Below are positions 47,547 to 57,283 of a stretch of 64,000 bases of DNA, piece after piece; position 1 is the stretch's first letter, and each line of letters opens with the position of its first letter. The stretch lies in the NCBI GenBank assembly GCA_034231615.1, contig CM067309.1:36793750-36857749 (forward strand), in the 5' to 3' direction. The notes below the pieces were generated by a model. That model was not told where the DNA came from. It saw only the letters and a list, made by a program, of their open reading frames with translations, and made no database searches. A program made the position numbers and the translations under genes. The stretch comes from Meghimatium bilineatum (lineage: Eukaryota; Mollusca; Gastropoda; Stylommatophora; Philomycidae).

Positions 47547-47905
47547 GCAGGGAAGTGAACATTGCTCCTTTGTCCTTTTGTGACAGAGAATGCTATGTGT
47601 GTCATAACTGCAGATGGGTAAACAGATCTGATGGAAGAATGATGAACTCAGATGTATATGTTGTACTCCTATCAGGACGTGATAATCCTGGGATACCGCC
47701 ATACTGAAATTTCCCCCTTTGGGGATGTAACATACACCCATAAACCCTCCAACCACACCTTTGAGACAACAAACATTACGAATTTGAGTGTCACCTCAGT
47801 TACTCGACTGTCACCTCGGCTACTCAACTGAGGAGGACCCATATTTTTGTCAGAAAAGTTATGACCTGTTAGGAGTTACCTGCTTACAGTTAAAGGATAT
47901 ATCAT
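47547..47905. repeat. Dispersed repeat K, copy 2
   Basis: GTGAACATTGCTCCTTTGTC, CTTTTGTGACAGAG, GATGGAAGAATGATG, CCTTTGAGACAACAAAC and CAACTGAGGAG parallel 14135-14470. The TACTCGACTGTCACCTCGGC segment is duplicated. Confidence 0.6.
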
Positions 47906-48173
47906 CCTCATATATTGAGTATTAAAATGACATTATAATCATTTTACGATGATATTTAAAAAAATTGTGTTAAGATATACCGGTAGTGTTTTGTTTACAG
48001 TCAGATTTTTGAATTGTTTGGACATGAAGTGTAGGTCCTCAAGTTAAGCCAGGTTACAATTATGATTATGAATCTTCATTTTTTATGTAACTATCATAGG
48101 TGAAGTGTTTTGCTCAAGTGTTTGTTTTTATTTGTCAAAAGTTCAAGTTTCATATTATCACATTTCATCAGAT

Positions 48174-48265
48174 GTTTGTTTGTTTGTTTTGTGTTCGCTC
48201 CATTGTAACCATCACGGATATCCGTGCGATTTCCGCCGGGAGCGTGATTACGTTGTGCCACCGTT
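48174..48265 (-). mobile_element. SINE-D, 5'-truncated, 12-bp TSD
   Basis: ATTTCATCAGAT at 48162-48173 and 48266-48277. Tail (GTTT)n at the left. It stops inside the core at CCACCGTT, so 5' truncation happened at insertion. Confidence 0.92.
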
Positions 48266-48604
48266 ATTTCATCAGATATTATACATTCATGCTTTAATCC
48301 ATCACTTCAGTCATGTCTAACACTGTGTTTTGACATACATGTAAAAAGTGACTAAGTAGGGTTTGACACTGAACTGACTATGTCATACCACAGGAGAAAG
48401 TGATAAGAAAATGTTGTGATTCAGTCAGATGTTTGTAAGGTGAAGGTCAGTCAGAAAGGTGCAGATATCACTACAACTCATTCCTGCGATGCTGAACTTT
48501 TTATAGTTATTACGATCAGAGAAGTTTGAGATACATTAGCTTGATTGGATATGATTTAGAATGTCAAAAACAGGTGGTGTATTTTAAGGGATAGGTGAAG
48601 TCAT

Positions 48605-48790
48605 TGATTGATTGAGAATTCCATGAATTACGAGCGATTAGCTCTTGCTCCCAATGTATAATGGAGAGGTTTCTGCGCTTTCTTTCATACCTAACAGACT
48701 TCGCTTTACAGCGTGGTGCTATGACTATTGAAAAGTCGGTAGACTTTGGGATGGAAGACCATGCACAGATCAAATAGCCATTCTCAGAAT
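48605..48790. mobile_element. Element G-related fragment
   Basis: GAATTACGAGCGATTAGCTC, TTGCTCCCAATGTA and GCTTTCTTTCATACCTA match the left half of element G (49435-49560). Confidence 0.6.
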
Positions 48791-48835
48791 TATTATGGAC
48801 CAATCAACTGAATGAAAGACACTTCATAAATAGTG

Positions 48836-49013
48836 CAGTGGAAATCCCCCTATAGCGCGTTCTTTTATAACAAATTTCCCTATATAACAACACTTTTCAA
48901 AATCCTCAAATATATTTATTATATATTGTTTGTACTGTGTATAACAGATTTCTGTTATTACATACATTATTTTGTTAGTCCTGACCAAGTTGTTATAACA
49001 GGATTCCACACTG
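48836..49013. mobile_element. pogo/Tc1-like MITE
   Basis: Ends CAGTGGAAATCCCCCTATAG and (inverted) CAGTGTGGAATCCTGTTATA. The inner sequence TTTTATAACAAATTTCCCTA, TATAACAACACTTTTCAAAA matches the inverted MITE at 59.8-60.0 kb. A TA follows the right end. Confidence 0.72.
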
Positions 49014-49081
49014 TATAACTGAACCATATCCAATAAAGAAGGATATTGTCTTCCAACTATTATTGACTACTTTAATACAAC

Positions 49082-49237
49082 TTATCCCACCAAAGACGGA
49101 TGTGTCGGGCCATTGGCGCAAATAAAATGGTGACACAACACATTTCCATTCTCTGGACTACATCCTACTAGAAATCTAGAACGGATCATGGTCCTGCTAC
49201 AAGAGAGATCCAGCAGGAGTTTGAGAATGAACGCTGA
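49082..49237 (+). mobile_element. SINE-A with 12-bp TSD
   Basis: AATACAACTTAT before and AATAGAACTTAT after (one mismatch). It begins CCCACCAAAGACGGATGTGT and ends GAACGCTGAAGAAG. Confidence 0.9.
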
Positions 49238-49339
49238 AGAAGAAATAGAACTTATACATTTCAGCAGAGTGCACCATCAAGGCAAAAGATAGAGGACATT
49301 GGGGAAGTCTAATACAGCCAACTTTTGATGTGATGCACT

Positions 49340-49880
49340 TAATGATATCAATCAAGTGCCATGCTGAGTGGCGTAGGCGATCATGTTTCTCCACAACTCT
49401 CTGTCTCTTGTGTTGTTAATAAGTTTGCTTGAGAACAGTAGGAATTGCGAGCGATTAGTTCTTACTTCCTATGTACAGTGAGCTGGTTTTTCTCAGCTTT
49501 CTTTCATACCCAGGAGACTACAGCTTTCGGCTTAGTACAATGCCTATTGATGGAGCCTTCTATTCAGAGGGGGTCTAATTGTATATAAGACATGCTACAA
49601 AGCTTCTATAATAGAGCCTCAATATAACAACATGTCATCTACTAAGGTTTCTGTTGCATGGGTGGTTTGTCTAGTGGGCCATTGGTGAGACCCACCGACG
49701 CAACCGCATGCGTGTTAATAAGTTCAGTTGGTGACTTCTTTTTGTGCTACAGTGACAACCCATCCAGAAATTTCTCTCTTTGTCTTCCTCTGTCTCTTCT
49801 CCCCTTGATCTTTCCGGTGGTTACTAAATGTTCAAATTTTGCTTTCACCAACACACAAGAATTGACGATATACATTTCAA
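49340..49880 (-). mobile_element. LINE L-c C-terminus interrupted by element G
   Basis: The minus strand, 49870-49725, reads LVTTGKIKGRRDRGRQREKF, LDGLSL. After the insertion, 49425-49345 continues RELWRNMIAYATQHGT and a stop, then the (TTGAT) tail. GRRxRGRQRxK and RDxWRxMIAxA are the usual end of an RTE/CR1-type molluscan LINE protein. Confidence 0.85.
49426..49713. mobile_element. Element G, complete, 288 bp, 11-bp TSD
   Basis: GTTAATAAGTT at 49415-49425 and 49714-49724. Contents: GGAATTGCGAGCGATTAGTT, TCAGCTTTCTTTCATACCCA, GCCTCAATATAACAACATGT, CATCTACTAAGGTTTCTGTT, GCATGGGTGGTTTGTCTAGT. No coding capacity; probably a SINE (the minus strand starts GCATGCGGTTGCGTCGGTGG). Confidence 0.85.
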
Positions 49881-50094
49881 TAATATTACAAGTTTTTTGT
49901 GTGAAGCAGCATGACTTTCTCTGACACTTGAACAATGACCAAGTTCAAGTGAGTTGAGACTATCTATCCCCATAAACTACCTCGCTGGTTCCTTCATCAC
50001 GGATGCTAGCACAACACCTTACATTATGATTATGGTAATACTAATGATGATAGTCTTTCAATGGAGTATGCATTTGTTACTCTTCATCCCTATG

Positions 50095-50252
50095 CCCAGC
50101 CGAATACAGATATGTCAGGACATTGGCGCAAATAAAATGGCGACACAATGCATTTCCATTCTCTGGACTACATCCTGCTGGAAATCTTGTAGGACCATTA
50201 TCCTGCTATAAGAGAGAACCAGTGGGAGTTTGAGAATGAATACTGAAGAAGA
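50095..50252 (+). mobile_element. SINE-A, subfamily with GAGAGAACCAGTGGGAG
   Basis: CCAGCCGAATACAGATATGT to GAATGAATACTGAAGAAG. Its 3' 85 bp are identical to the copy 310 bp downstream, sharing subfamily changes (ATTATCCTGCTATAAGAGAG). Confidence 0.9.
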
Positions 50253-50401
50253 TTCGATTCATGATTGGATAGCGGCCTACCTTTCAACTTTTTTATAAAA
50301 TCTGTGCCCCGATCACACATTTTGTATAATTCTGTGACATCACTGACTGCCAACTGGTAAAAAAGTGCTAATACGGTCGTAAGTTTGTTTAGTTTACATT
50401 A

Positions 50402-50563
50402 CCGCAGAATAACAATACGGATGTGTCGGGCATTGGCACAAATAAAACGGCGGCACAACGCATTTTCGTTCTCTGGACTACATCCTGCTGGAAATCTTGT
50501 AGGACCATTATCCTGCTATAAGAGAGAACCAGTGGGAGTTTGAGAATGAACGCTGAAGAAGGT
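50402..50563 (+). mobile_element. SINE-A, same subfamily
   Basis: CCGCAGAATAACAATACGGA to GAATGAACGCTGAAGAAG, with the same diagnostic changes as 50095-50252. Confidence 0.9.
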
Positions 50564-50877
50564 ACTAAGCAAGCAAGCGATAAGTGGATAAAATCCACTC
50601 TAGATGAATTTCCACACATAAAAAGACCAAATATTTCACTAAAAAGTAAGAAAACACTACCCATGAAAATGAAGAAATGAATTAAAAAATTATCTTTATG
50701 GTAAACCCTCCCTTCCCTCTTATTCTTGCAAAAGACATCTCCGACCATGTGAAGAGCATACAGAATAGGGAATTGGAGAATACATGGTCGTTTCCAAAGT
50801 GCAATAATAATTTGACATCAAAATCAGTGGTTTGTCATAAGATGGTAGTTCTCAAGAGAAGACACAATAATACATTC

Positions 50878-51300
50878 ATTCATAACGTGTACAGTCATCC
50901 TGGTGTACAAGATTCAGTGGTTTATCATAACGTGTACAGTCATCCTGGTGTACAAGATTCAGTGGTTTATCATAATGTGTACAGTCATCCTGGTGTACAA
51001 GACTCAGTGGTTTATCATAACGTGTACAGTCATCCTGGTGTACAAGATTCAGTGGTTTATCATAACGTGTACAGTCATCCTGGTGTACAAGATTCAGTGG
51101 TTTATCATAACGTGTACAGTCATCCTGGTGTACAAGATTCAGTGGTTTATCATAACGTGTACAGTCATCCTGGTGTACAAGATTCAGTGGTTTATCATAA
51201 TGTGTACAGTCATCCTGGTGTACAAGATTCAGTGGTTTATCATAACGTGTAGTCATCCTGGTGTACAAGACGCATCGGTTTATCATAACGAGTAGTCATT
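50878..51300. repeat. 45-bp tandem array, about 9 copies
   Basis: The unit is GTGTACAGTCATCCTGGTGT, ACAAGATTCAGTGGTTTATC, ATAAC. Differences are almost confined to one C/T position (AACGTG versus AATGTG) and one A/C. The 45-bp period leaves three frames open, giving false 15-residue-repeat proteins. Two decayed units continue to about 51330, and a lone unit-like piece is at 51670-51700. Confidence 0.95.
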
Positions 51301-51387
51301 CTGATGTAAAAGACTCAGTGATTTATCAGAAGAATGTAGTTCTTGCAGAGAAGACAAAACAATACGGTAATTGGGTCTGGACTTTAA

Positions 51388-51630
51388 TTCAGGGACCAAA
51401 GAATAGTTTCACTATTACTTGGCACGCATGTTGTAAAAGGCACCTAAAGAGGTTTCTGGGTGGCGTTGGCTGTCCCTCCCATCATATGGATGGCCAAAGT
51501 GACTCAGAAGCCTTGATGAAGTCGTATGTGTCAGGCCAAAAGATGTAGATATCACAGCTGAGCTGTATATCCATTCTCTAGACTACATCCTGTTAATCTG
51601 CAGAATTTTTGAATGAGCACATAGCAGACA
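51388..51630 (+). mobile_element. SINE-B
   Basis: CAGGGACCAAAGAATAGTTTC, GGCACGCATGTTGTAAAAGG, GATGAAGTCGTATGTGTCAG and CTACATCCTGTTAATCTGCA to TTTTTGAATGAGCACATAG. Confidence 0.78.
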
Positions 51631-51759
51631 CAGCAATGTGTTCATTCTTTACATGTAAGCACACACTCATCCTAACATGCAAGACTCTGTGGTTTATCAT
51701 AAGTTGGTGACGGCACACCAACATGTTTATTCATGATAGTTTCAGTTTTCATTGGGACA

Positions 51760-52338
51760 TACCATACAGATTGACATTATTACATCAAATTTTCATACGA
51801 TACAGATTGATATAACATCAAATTTTCATACCATACAGATTGACATTATAACATCAAATTTTCATACCATACAGATTGATATTATAACATCAAATTTTCA
51901 TACCATACAGAATGATATTATAACATCAAATTTTCATACCATACAGATTGACATTATAACATCAAATTTTCATACCATACAGATTGATATTATAACATCA
52001 AATTTTCATACCATACAGATTGACATTATAACATCAAATTTTCATACCATACAGATTGATATTATAACATCAAATTTTCATACCATACAGATTGACATTA
52101 TAACATCAAATTTTCATACCATACAGATTGATATTATAACATCAAATTTTCATAACATACAGATTGACATTATAACATCAAATTTTCATACCATACAGAA
52201 TGATATTATAACATCAAATTTTCATACCATACAGATTGACATTATAACATCAAATTTTCATACCATACAGATTGACATTATAACATCAAATTTTCATACC
52301 ATACAGATTGATATTATAACATCAAATTTTCATAACAA
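51760..52338. repeat. 36-bp tandem array, 16 copies, with 72-bp alternation
   Basis: The unit is CAGATTGACATTATAACATC, AAATTTTCATACCATA. Units carrying GACATT and GATATT alternate over most of the array. The 36-bp period gives a 197-codon artefactual frame. Confidence 0.95.
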
Positions 52339-52454
52339 ATGTTAGTTACATAAATAAAAGTCAAACATAACATTTACAACTTTATATGAATATGTATAAT
52401 GTCCCGAGATGGGACTACAACGTAAGAATACATCTTACAAAATTATCTCACACT

Positions 52455-52645
52455 CGGTAGAGCTGACATCTATATTTAGCTCTGTCATGTAAATGTCAAC
52501 AGTGGCACTCTTACTCCTCATATTTTCGTTGTGTATGTGTTCTTGACAAGGTCCTTTTGGTTGAAACGTCAATTTGTGTGTGGCGTTATGCGTGTTTCCA
52601 GCATTTAGTAGAACTTCATTACCATGTTCCAAGTTTCGTCTGAAG
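52455..52645. repeat. Dispersed repeat J, copy 1
   Basis: TCTATATTTAGCTCTGTCAT, GTGTTCTTGACAAGGTCCTT, TTGGTTGAAACGTCAATTTG, TTACCATGTTCCA. A second copy is at 55795-55975. The GTTCTTGACAAGG...GAAACGTC motif is usual in repeats of marine invertebrates. Confidence 0.6.
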
Positions 52646-52647
52646 GT

Positions 52648-52713
52648 CTAATTAGTGGCCCACAAGACTGACCACCATGCAACAGTAAGCCTCTAGTAGA
52701 TGACATGTCAATA
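52648..52713. mobile_element. Element G fragment, reverse
   Basis: GTGGCCCACAAGACTGACCA, CCATGCAACAGTAAGCCTCT, AGTAGATGACATG matches the end of element G in reverse. Confidence 0.55.
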
Positions 52714-52860
52714 CAGTGGAACTCCTTTATAGTGCATACATTTATAACAACATCCCATATATAGTGGGACTTTTTTATAGATTATACAATTATAACAAAA
52801 TTCCCTATACAGTAGAAGTCCATTATAACGCATACATTTATAACACAATTCCCACTAGAG
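52714..52860. mobile_element. pogo/Tc1-like MITE, rearranged
   Basis: CAGTGGAACTCCTTTATAGT, GCATACATTTATAACAACAT is a terminal sequence of the 59.8-kb MITE, repeated three times with variation (CAGTAGAAGTCCATTATAAC, GCATACATTTATAACA). Confidence 0.6.
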
Positions 52861-52900
52861 AAACGCATTTCAAATCCCCAATTAGTTTATTCTTTACTAT

Positions 52901-53140
52901 GTTATGTTATGTTATGTTCCTCCAGGGCCATAGGCGGCGCATAGGGCAGAAACCATAGCTTTCCATTTCTGTCTTTGTGTTGCCAGGTCTTTCAATTGTT
53001 GCGTGTTGTTTAGGTTCATTGACATGCCTTCTCTATTAATGGTTCTTTGTAGAGTTTCTCTAGGTCTCCCTCTTCTTCTTACTCCAGGTGGCACCCAATA
53101 TAGTGATTGCTGGGGAATTCTTAGGCTGTTCATTCTGTTC
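52901..53140 (-). mobile_element. LINE L-f 3' end, 240 bp, 12-bp TSD
   Basis: ATTCTTTACTAT at 52889-52900 and 53141-53152. Tail (AACAT)n. The frame VPPGVRRRGRPRETLQRTIN, NTQQLKDLATQRQKWKAMVS, ALCAAYG is intact, hence recent. Confidence 0.93.
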
Positions 53141-53204
53141 ATTCTTTACTATATGTAACTGTATATAGTGAGATTATTAAATAAATCATTTGTCTGAATG
53201 ACAA

Positions 53205-53408
53205 ATGCAGGTTAAGGGATGGAGTTGGCTGCTGCATCCCAAATAGGATTAAATATTCCCCAAAAACATGATAAAATCTGATGTGTCGTTAAAAGGCGCA
53301 GATTTTGTAGCAAAGCCGTAAACAATGATACCATGCATTCTGTTCTCCGGACCACATCTGATCTGCTAATCTACAGGAGTTTGAGAACGAATGTAGAAAA
53401 ATAAGAAA
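53205..53408 (+). mobile_element. SINE-B, 5'-truncated
   Basis: GGTTAAGGGATGGAGTTGGC, AAAATCTGATGTGTCG, GTAAACAATGATACCATGC and CAGGAGTTTGAGAACGAATG. Confidence 0.78.
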
Positions 53409-53870
53409 TCGGTTTTCATTTTACTTGTATCGCCAGAGCCTGAAAGATGAAAGAATATTTTTCACTGTTGTGACTTATGCTTGACAGCTTAATGGCAAAT
53501 CTAGCTTTGGCCTATTTTATGATTGGATATCTGGCCAGTTTTTCCCCATTGAGGATTCAACTGGGCCATGGGAGACATTTAATTTCCTGAATGATTCTTC
53601 AAAGAATTTAGGCACACTTCATTCAATCAAAGAAAGGATCAACCTTCAGATTTTAAACAGTGCTGCATGCAAACATAATAATATTACTATTTATTAATAA
53701 CATGTAAACAAAATATGGCACCTGTTTGACAAAACTATGGCTTTCAGTTAGCAACAAAATAAATAATAATGGCAATGTAAAAATCATGGATAAAACATTT
53801 TATCTTTCAAAGATATTTTCTAATAAAAATATATATTTTCTTTCTGAAAAAAAGGTTTTTTTAACCAGTT

Positions 53871-54266
53871 TCCCCTGATGTGATTATTTCCCTTGGCAAT
53901 GTTTGTCAGTTTATGTTTATCTTTTATTGTTTATATATAAATTTATTTCCCGTCGAAGACGGATGTGTCGGGCCATTGGCACAAATAAAATGATGACACA
54001 GTGCACTTCCATTATCTGGACTGCATCCTGCTGGAAATCTAGAATGGATCATGGTCCTGCTACAAGAGAGATCTAGCAGGAGTTTGAGAATGAACGCTGA
54101 AGAAGATATAAATTTATTTAGGGTTAGGGTAAGTTATGTAAAACAAAAACTCTCCTAATCCTAACCCTAAAAAAAGTTAATACTGGTAGCTAAATTAGTA
54201 ATTGATAAATATCAGTTGGCAAACATTGCCAAGGCGGATAATACAATTAATAATCACATCAGGGGA
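53871..54266. mobile_element. Foldback MITE with telomere-like arms, copy 2, containing SINE-A
   Basis: The left end TCCCCTGATGTGATTATT and the inverted right end TCCCCTGATGTGATTATTA agree. Inner arms (CTTGGCAATGTTTG) pair. The centre is TTAGGGTTAGGGTAAGTTAT and CCTAATCCTAACCCTAAAAA, as in copy 1 at 42.4 kb. A right-half copy lies at 55018-55115. Confidence 0.75.
53949..54105 (+). mobile_element. SINE-A with 14-bp TSD inside the MITE
   Basis: ATATAAATTTATTT at 53935-53948 and 54106-54119. It begins CCCGTCGAAGACGGATGTGT and ends GAACGCTGAAGAAG. Confidence 0.94.
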
Positions 54267-54484
54267 CACAAGCTCAAACAAGAACAAAAAAATACATTAA
54301 CAAATATAAAAACTGATTTTAAAATGGTATATTAATATAAGCATTGTATATATAAGCATTAATAATAAATAACATATTTTACTTTGGGAAAACATGGGCA
54401 CAATCTCTTTCATTAGATAGTGAATCCATGCTAGTGATTCCCATACCTTTCTTTCTAACAAACAATCTGTCCTATTAAGACGAT

Positions 54485-54540
54485 ATTTCCGCAATGCCTC
54501 AATGGTTAGAGTGGCATTATCCAAAAGGTAGGTATGTTTT
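54485..54540 (+). repeat. tRNA-like fragment
   Basis: GCAATGCCTCAATGGTTAGA, GTGGCATTATCCAAAAGGTA resembles the 5' half and anticodon arm of a tRNA, without acceptor stem or B box. Probably a SINE head remnant. Confidence 0.3.
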
Positions 54541-54764
54541 ACCCATTCTTATCAAAACTTTATACACATCCAAAGCAAACCAAACCAGTTATAACCACAT
54601 AGCTGTATGTCTAGAACAAACAGATGAACTCTTGACGCTTGCAACATATTTTCTGCAGTCTTGTGCTTTCACATGAAATTTCATGGAAAGCTTAGATTCT
54701 TATTTCTGCGTCCCAGTATATAGAAGTTGTGAGCCCATTTTGTCACATTGTCTAGATGTAATGT

Positions 54765-55010
54765 CTTGAATGTCTATTTTGTCACATTGTCTAGATGTAA
54801 TTTTTTTAATGTCTATTTTGTCACATAGTCTAGATGTAATTTCTGGAATGGCTATTTTGTCACATAGTCTAGATGTAATTTCTGGAACGTCTATTTTGTC
54901 ACATAATCTAGATTTAATTTCTTGAATGGTCTACTTTGTCACATAGTCTAGATGTAATTTTTTGAATGATGTCTATTTTGTCACATAGTCTAGATGTAAT
55001 TTCTTGATGT
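54765..55010. repeat. About 38-bp tandem array, 7 copies
   Basis: The unit TCTATTTTGTCACATAGTCT, AGATGTAATTTCTTGAATG, with small indels between copies. Confidence 0.92.
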
Positions 55011-55017
55011 CTTTGAA

Positions 55018-55115
55018 CATTAGTTATGTTTCACATAACTAACCCTAAATAAATTTATATTTAAATTAACAAATGATAAACATAAACTAATAAACATAGC
55101 TAAGGACACGGGTTC
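55018..55115. mobile_element. Foldback MITE, right-half copy
   Basis: TCACATAACTAACCCTAAAT, ATTAACAAATGATAAACATA and ACATAGCTAAGGACACGGG match the right half of the copies at 42.4 and 54.2 kb. Confidence 0.5.
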
Positions 55116-55384
55116 TAAACCAGAACCATTCTATCTATGCAATATGTGCAAGTCCTTGAAGCTTCAGTGGTATTCTCTGCATAAAAGATTGAAAGCACCT
55201 ACCTCGATCAAATGAGGCGAAACCATTACTAAACAAACAAACAAACTCTGCATAAAACATGTTCCCAGGGGAAAGAACTCAGTCCTGTAGGGTTAGGGGA
55301 CTTAACAAAAGTATAATGCATATATCTTAGTGCAATATCTCTTCTACCATTTAGAGTTAGATGTCGTCTCAAAACACTGAATGC

Positions 55385-55500
55385 ACTCCCATTGTGAGTT
55401 ACAGTCTTCTGTATATGAACGAAAGCTCAGAAGAATGTAATCCCATTGTGAGTTACAGTCTTCTGTATATGAACAAAAGCTCAGAAGAATGCACTCCCAT
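55385..55500. repeat. 55-bp duplication
   Basis: CTCCCATTGTGAGTTACAGT, CTTCTGTATATGAACGAAAG, CTCAGAAGAATG is present twice, plus a third start. Confidence 0.88.
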
Positions 55501-55794
55501 TAAATAAGAAAATAACATCCCAAAAGTGGTTAATTTCTATGGTTGGAACAACAATAAAAATCTGACAACTGCATGCTTTCATCACACCTATCATTTGATG
55601 TGCTGAATACTTGGATTTAACACATGTTTGAGAAACAATACACAGTTTGGTACTATAGAACTTTTTTGGATCAATGCCCAACAGTCCTATAATAGATAAC
55701 ATGTTCTGTCAATGTTCTGATTCTTTTGTTTTATTGATATTTAGTTGTTTTCTGTCAATGTTCTGTTTGTGTTGTTTCACCTCCAACCTTATAG

Positions 55795-55975
55795 TTTTTA
55801 TTTTCCATGTTGTATCTATATTTAGCTGTCATTGTCATGTAAATTTGGATAGCTTTTACACATCATATTGTGGTGTGAATGTGTTCTTCATAAAGGCATT
55901 TTGGTCAAAACGTCGATTTATGTGTGTTACAGTGATTGGCAAATCTTCATTACTCTGTTCCACGTTTCACCTACA
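55795..55975. repeat. Dispersed repeat J, copy 2
   Basis: TGTATCTATATTTAGCTGTC, GTGTTCTTCATAAAGGCATT, TTGGTCAAAACGTCGATTTA and ATTACTCTGTTCCACGTTTC correspond to 52455-52645. Confidence 0.6.
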
Positions 55976-56032
55976 ATTTGATAAATTTAATTTTTACTCT
56001 GTAACTTTGGTTTCATATCATCTGTCTGTTGT

Positions 56033-56290
56033 CTGGAACTGACAGGGGAACAAATAATAGCAACAATATGACATACTATGCAGGTCATAAGGGTGATTAA
56101 GAAATTTGAAAGTGGAATTGGCTTTCTTGCCTCATAGGTCAATTACCAAAAATCTAATGCTGAAGTCAGATATATCAGGCAGAAAGGCATAGATATCACA
56201 TCTGATTGGTAAACCATGATACAATGCATTCTGTTCTCCGGACTACATCCTACTAACCAGGAGTTTGAGAATGAAGGCAGAAGAAGAAAG
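56033..56290 (+). mobile_element. SINE-B
   Basis: GGGGAACAAATAATAGCAAC, GCTGAAGTCAGATATATCAG, CCGGACTACATCCTACTAAC and GAGTTTGAGAATGAAGGCAG, (GAA)n. Confidence 0.82.
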
Positions 56291-56431
56291 TCTCATATAT
56301 GTTGCATGTTATACACTATCATTTCATTTTACTGTTTTTATATAAAAATATATCAAAATACAAGAATATTTCAACCCTGAGTGATTACATAAACACAAAT
56401 ATTTCATTTAAACAAACTTAAACTGTGTCAA

Positions 56432-56435
<4 letters not shown>

Positions 56436-56466
<31 letters not shown>
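56436..56466. repeat. (TA)n microsatellite
   Basis: About 15 repeats. Confidence 0.9.
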
Positions 56467-56470
<4 letters not shown>

Positions 56471-56564
56471 GTTATTTACAAGAAATGGATGTGCACATTT
56501 TGTTTTGTATAAAACAGGGAACATCCTCTGCAAAAATGTGCTTGTCAACATGTATGACTTACTT

Positions 56565-56715
56565 ATTGTTTACACAATTATTCTGGCAATAGTCAGCCAA
56601 AATGTTACTTTTTGTTTACATAAGTAAACAATTATTCTGGCAATAGTCAGCCAAAATTTTACTTTTTGTTTACATAAGTAAACAATTATTCTGGCAATAG
56701 TCTGCCAAAATTTGT
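56565..56715. repeat. 54-bp tandem array, about 2.8 copies
   Basis: ACAATTATTCTGGCAATAGT, CAGCCAAAATTTTACTTTTT, GTTTACATAAGTAA. Copies are nearly identical. Confidence 0.9.
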
Positions 56716-57052
56716 ACATTTATACTGCTTGTCTACACAAGTGTTTTGGCAAACAATTCTTTGAAATTGTGCACATTTATACACTGACATACAAACTATC
56801 AACTTATAAGCTTTTAATGTACAAACTATCATCTTACGAGCATAATATAATAAAATATGATTAACTAATGAAAATATGCAGTTAAACTTCATACTTATAG
56901 CGGAACAATTAATATTACATGTTTTGGCTTGCACGAATTTGCATACAAAACACTTGTCAATCTCTATGCTTCTTGATGTCAAATACTGCCTGTATACAAT
57001 ATTGGCCCTGAATGGACATCAAGTCTTGAACTGATAGTGTGACAGCAATAGT

Positions 57053-57058
57053 TTTATT
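57053..57058 (-). terminator. Possible poly(A) signal of the hemopexin gene
   Basis: AATAAA on the minus strand, about 155 bp downstream of the proposed stop codon. The region between is free of recognised repeats. Confidence 0.35.
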
Positions 57059-57210
57059 CCTGTCTTTTTCCAATGGAAATTCTCCAAATTTCATATGAAA
57101 TCAAATGGAGAGAGAGAAACCACTTGAAACCGTTTTGTTTGTATTTGACAGAGCATTTAATTGAGTATTTGTTGCTCTTCTTGAGGTAGATTTTTTTTTC
57201 ATGTTTTCCC

Positions 57211-57283
57211 TCACAATAAGACAGATCTGAAGATGCTTACTGCAACCAAAAGTATAGTTAGGCTTGTCACACTCAGTGATGTT
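57211..57283 (-). CDS. Hemopexin gene last exon: hydrophobic tail and stop
   Basis: The acceptor is GTTTTCCACAG. In the phase required by the previous exon the reading is TSLSVTSLTILLVAVSIFRS, then VLL and TGA, a short spacer plus hydrophobic tail like a GPI-attachment signal. A second frame (NITECDKPNYTFGC, followed by a GTAAGC donor) is also open, but it needs a different phase. The hydrophobic reading is preferred. Confidence 0.55.

Noticed and set aside
50878..51300. Overlapping open frames of 130-184 codons with 15-residue repeats
   Set aside because: They are a 45-bp tandem array read in several frames on both strands; no splice or start context supports any of them.
51752..52345. 197-codon frame with IQIDIITSNFHT repeats
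   Set aside because: 36-bp satellite read-through with no other coding evidence.
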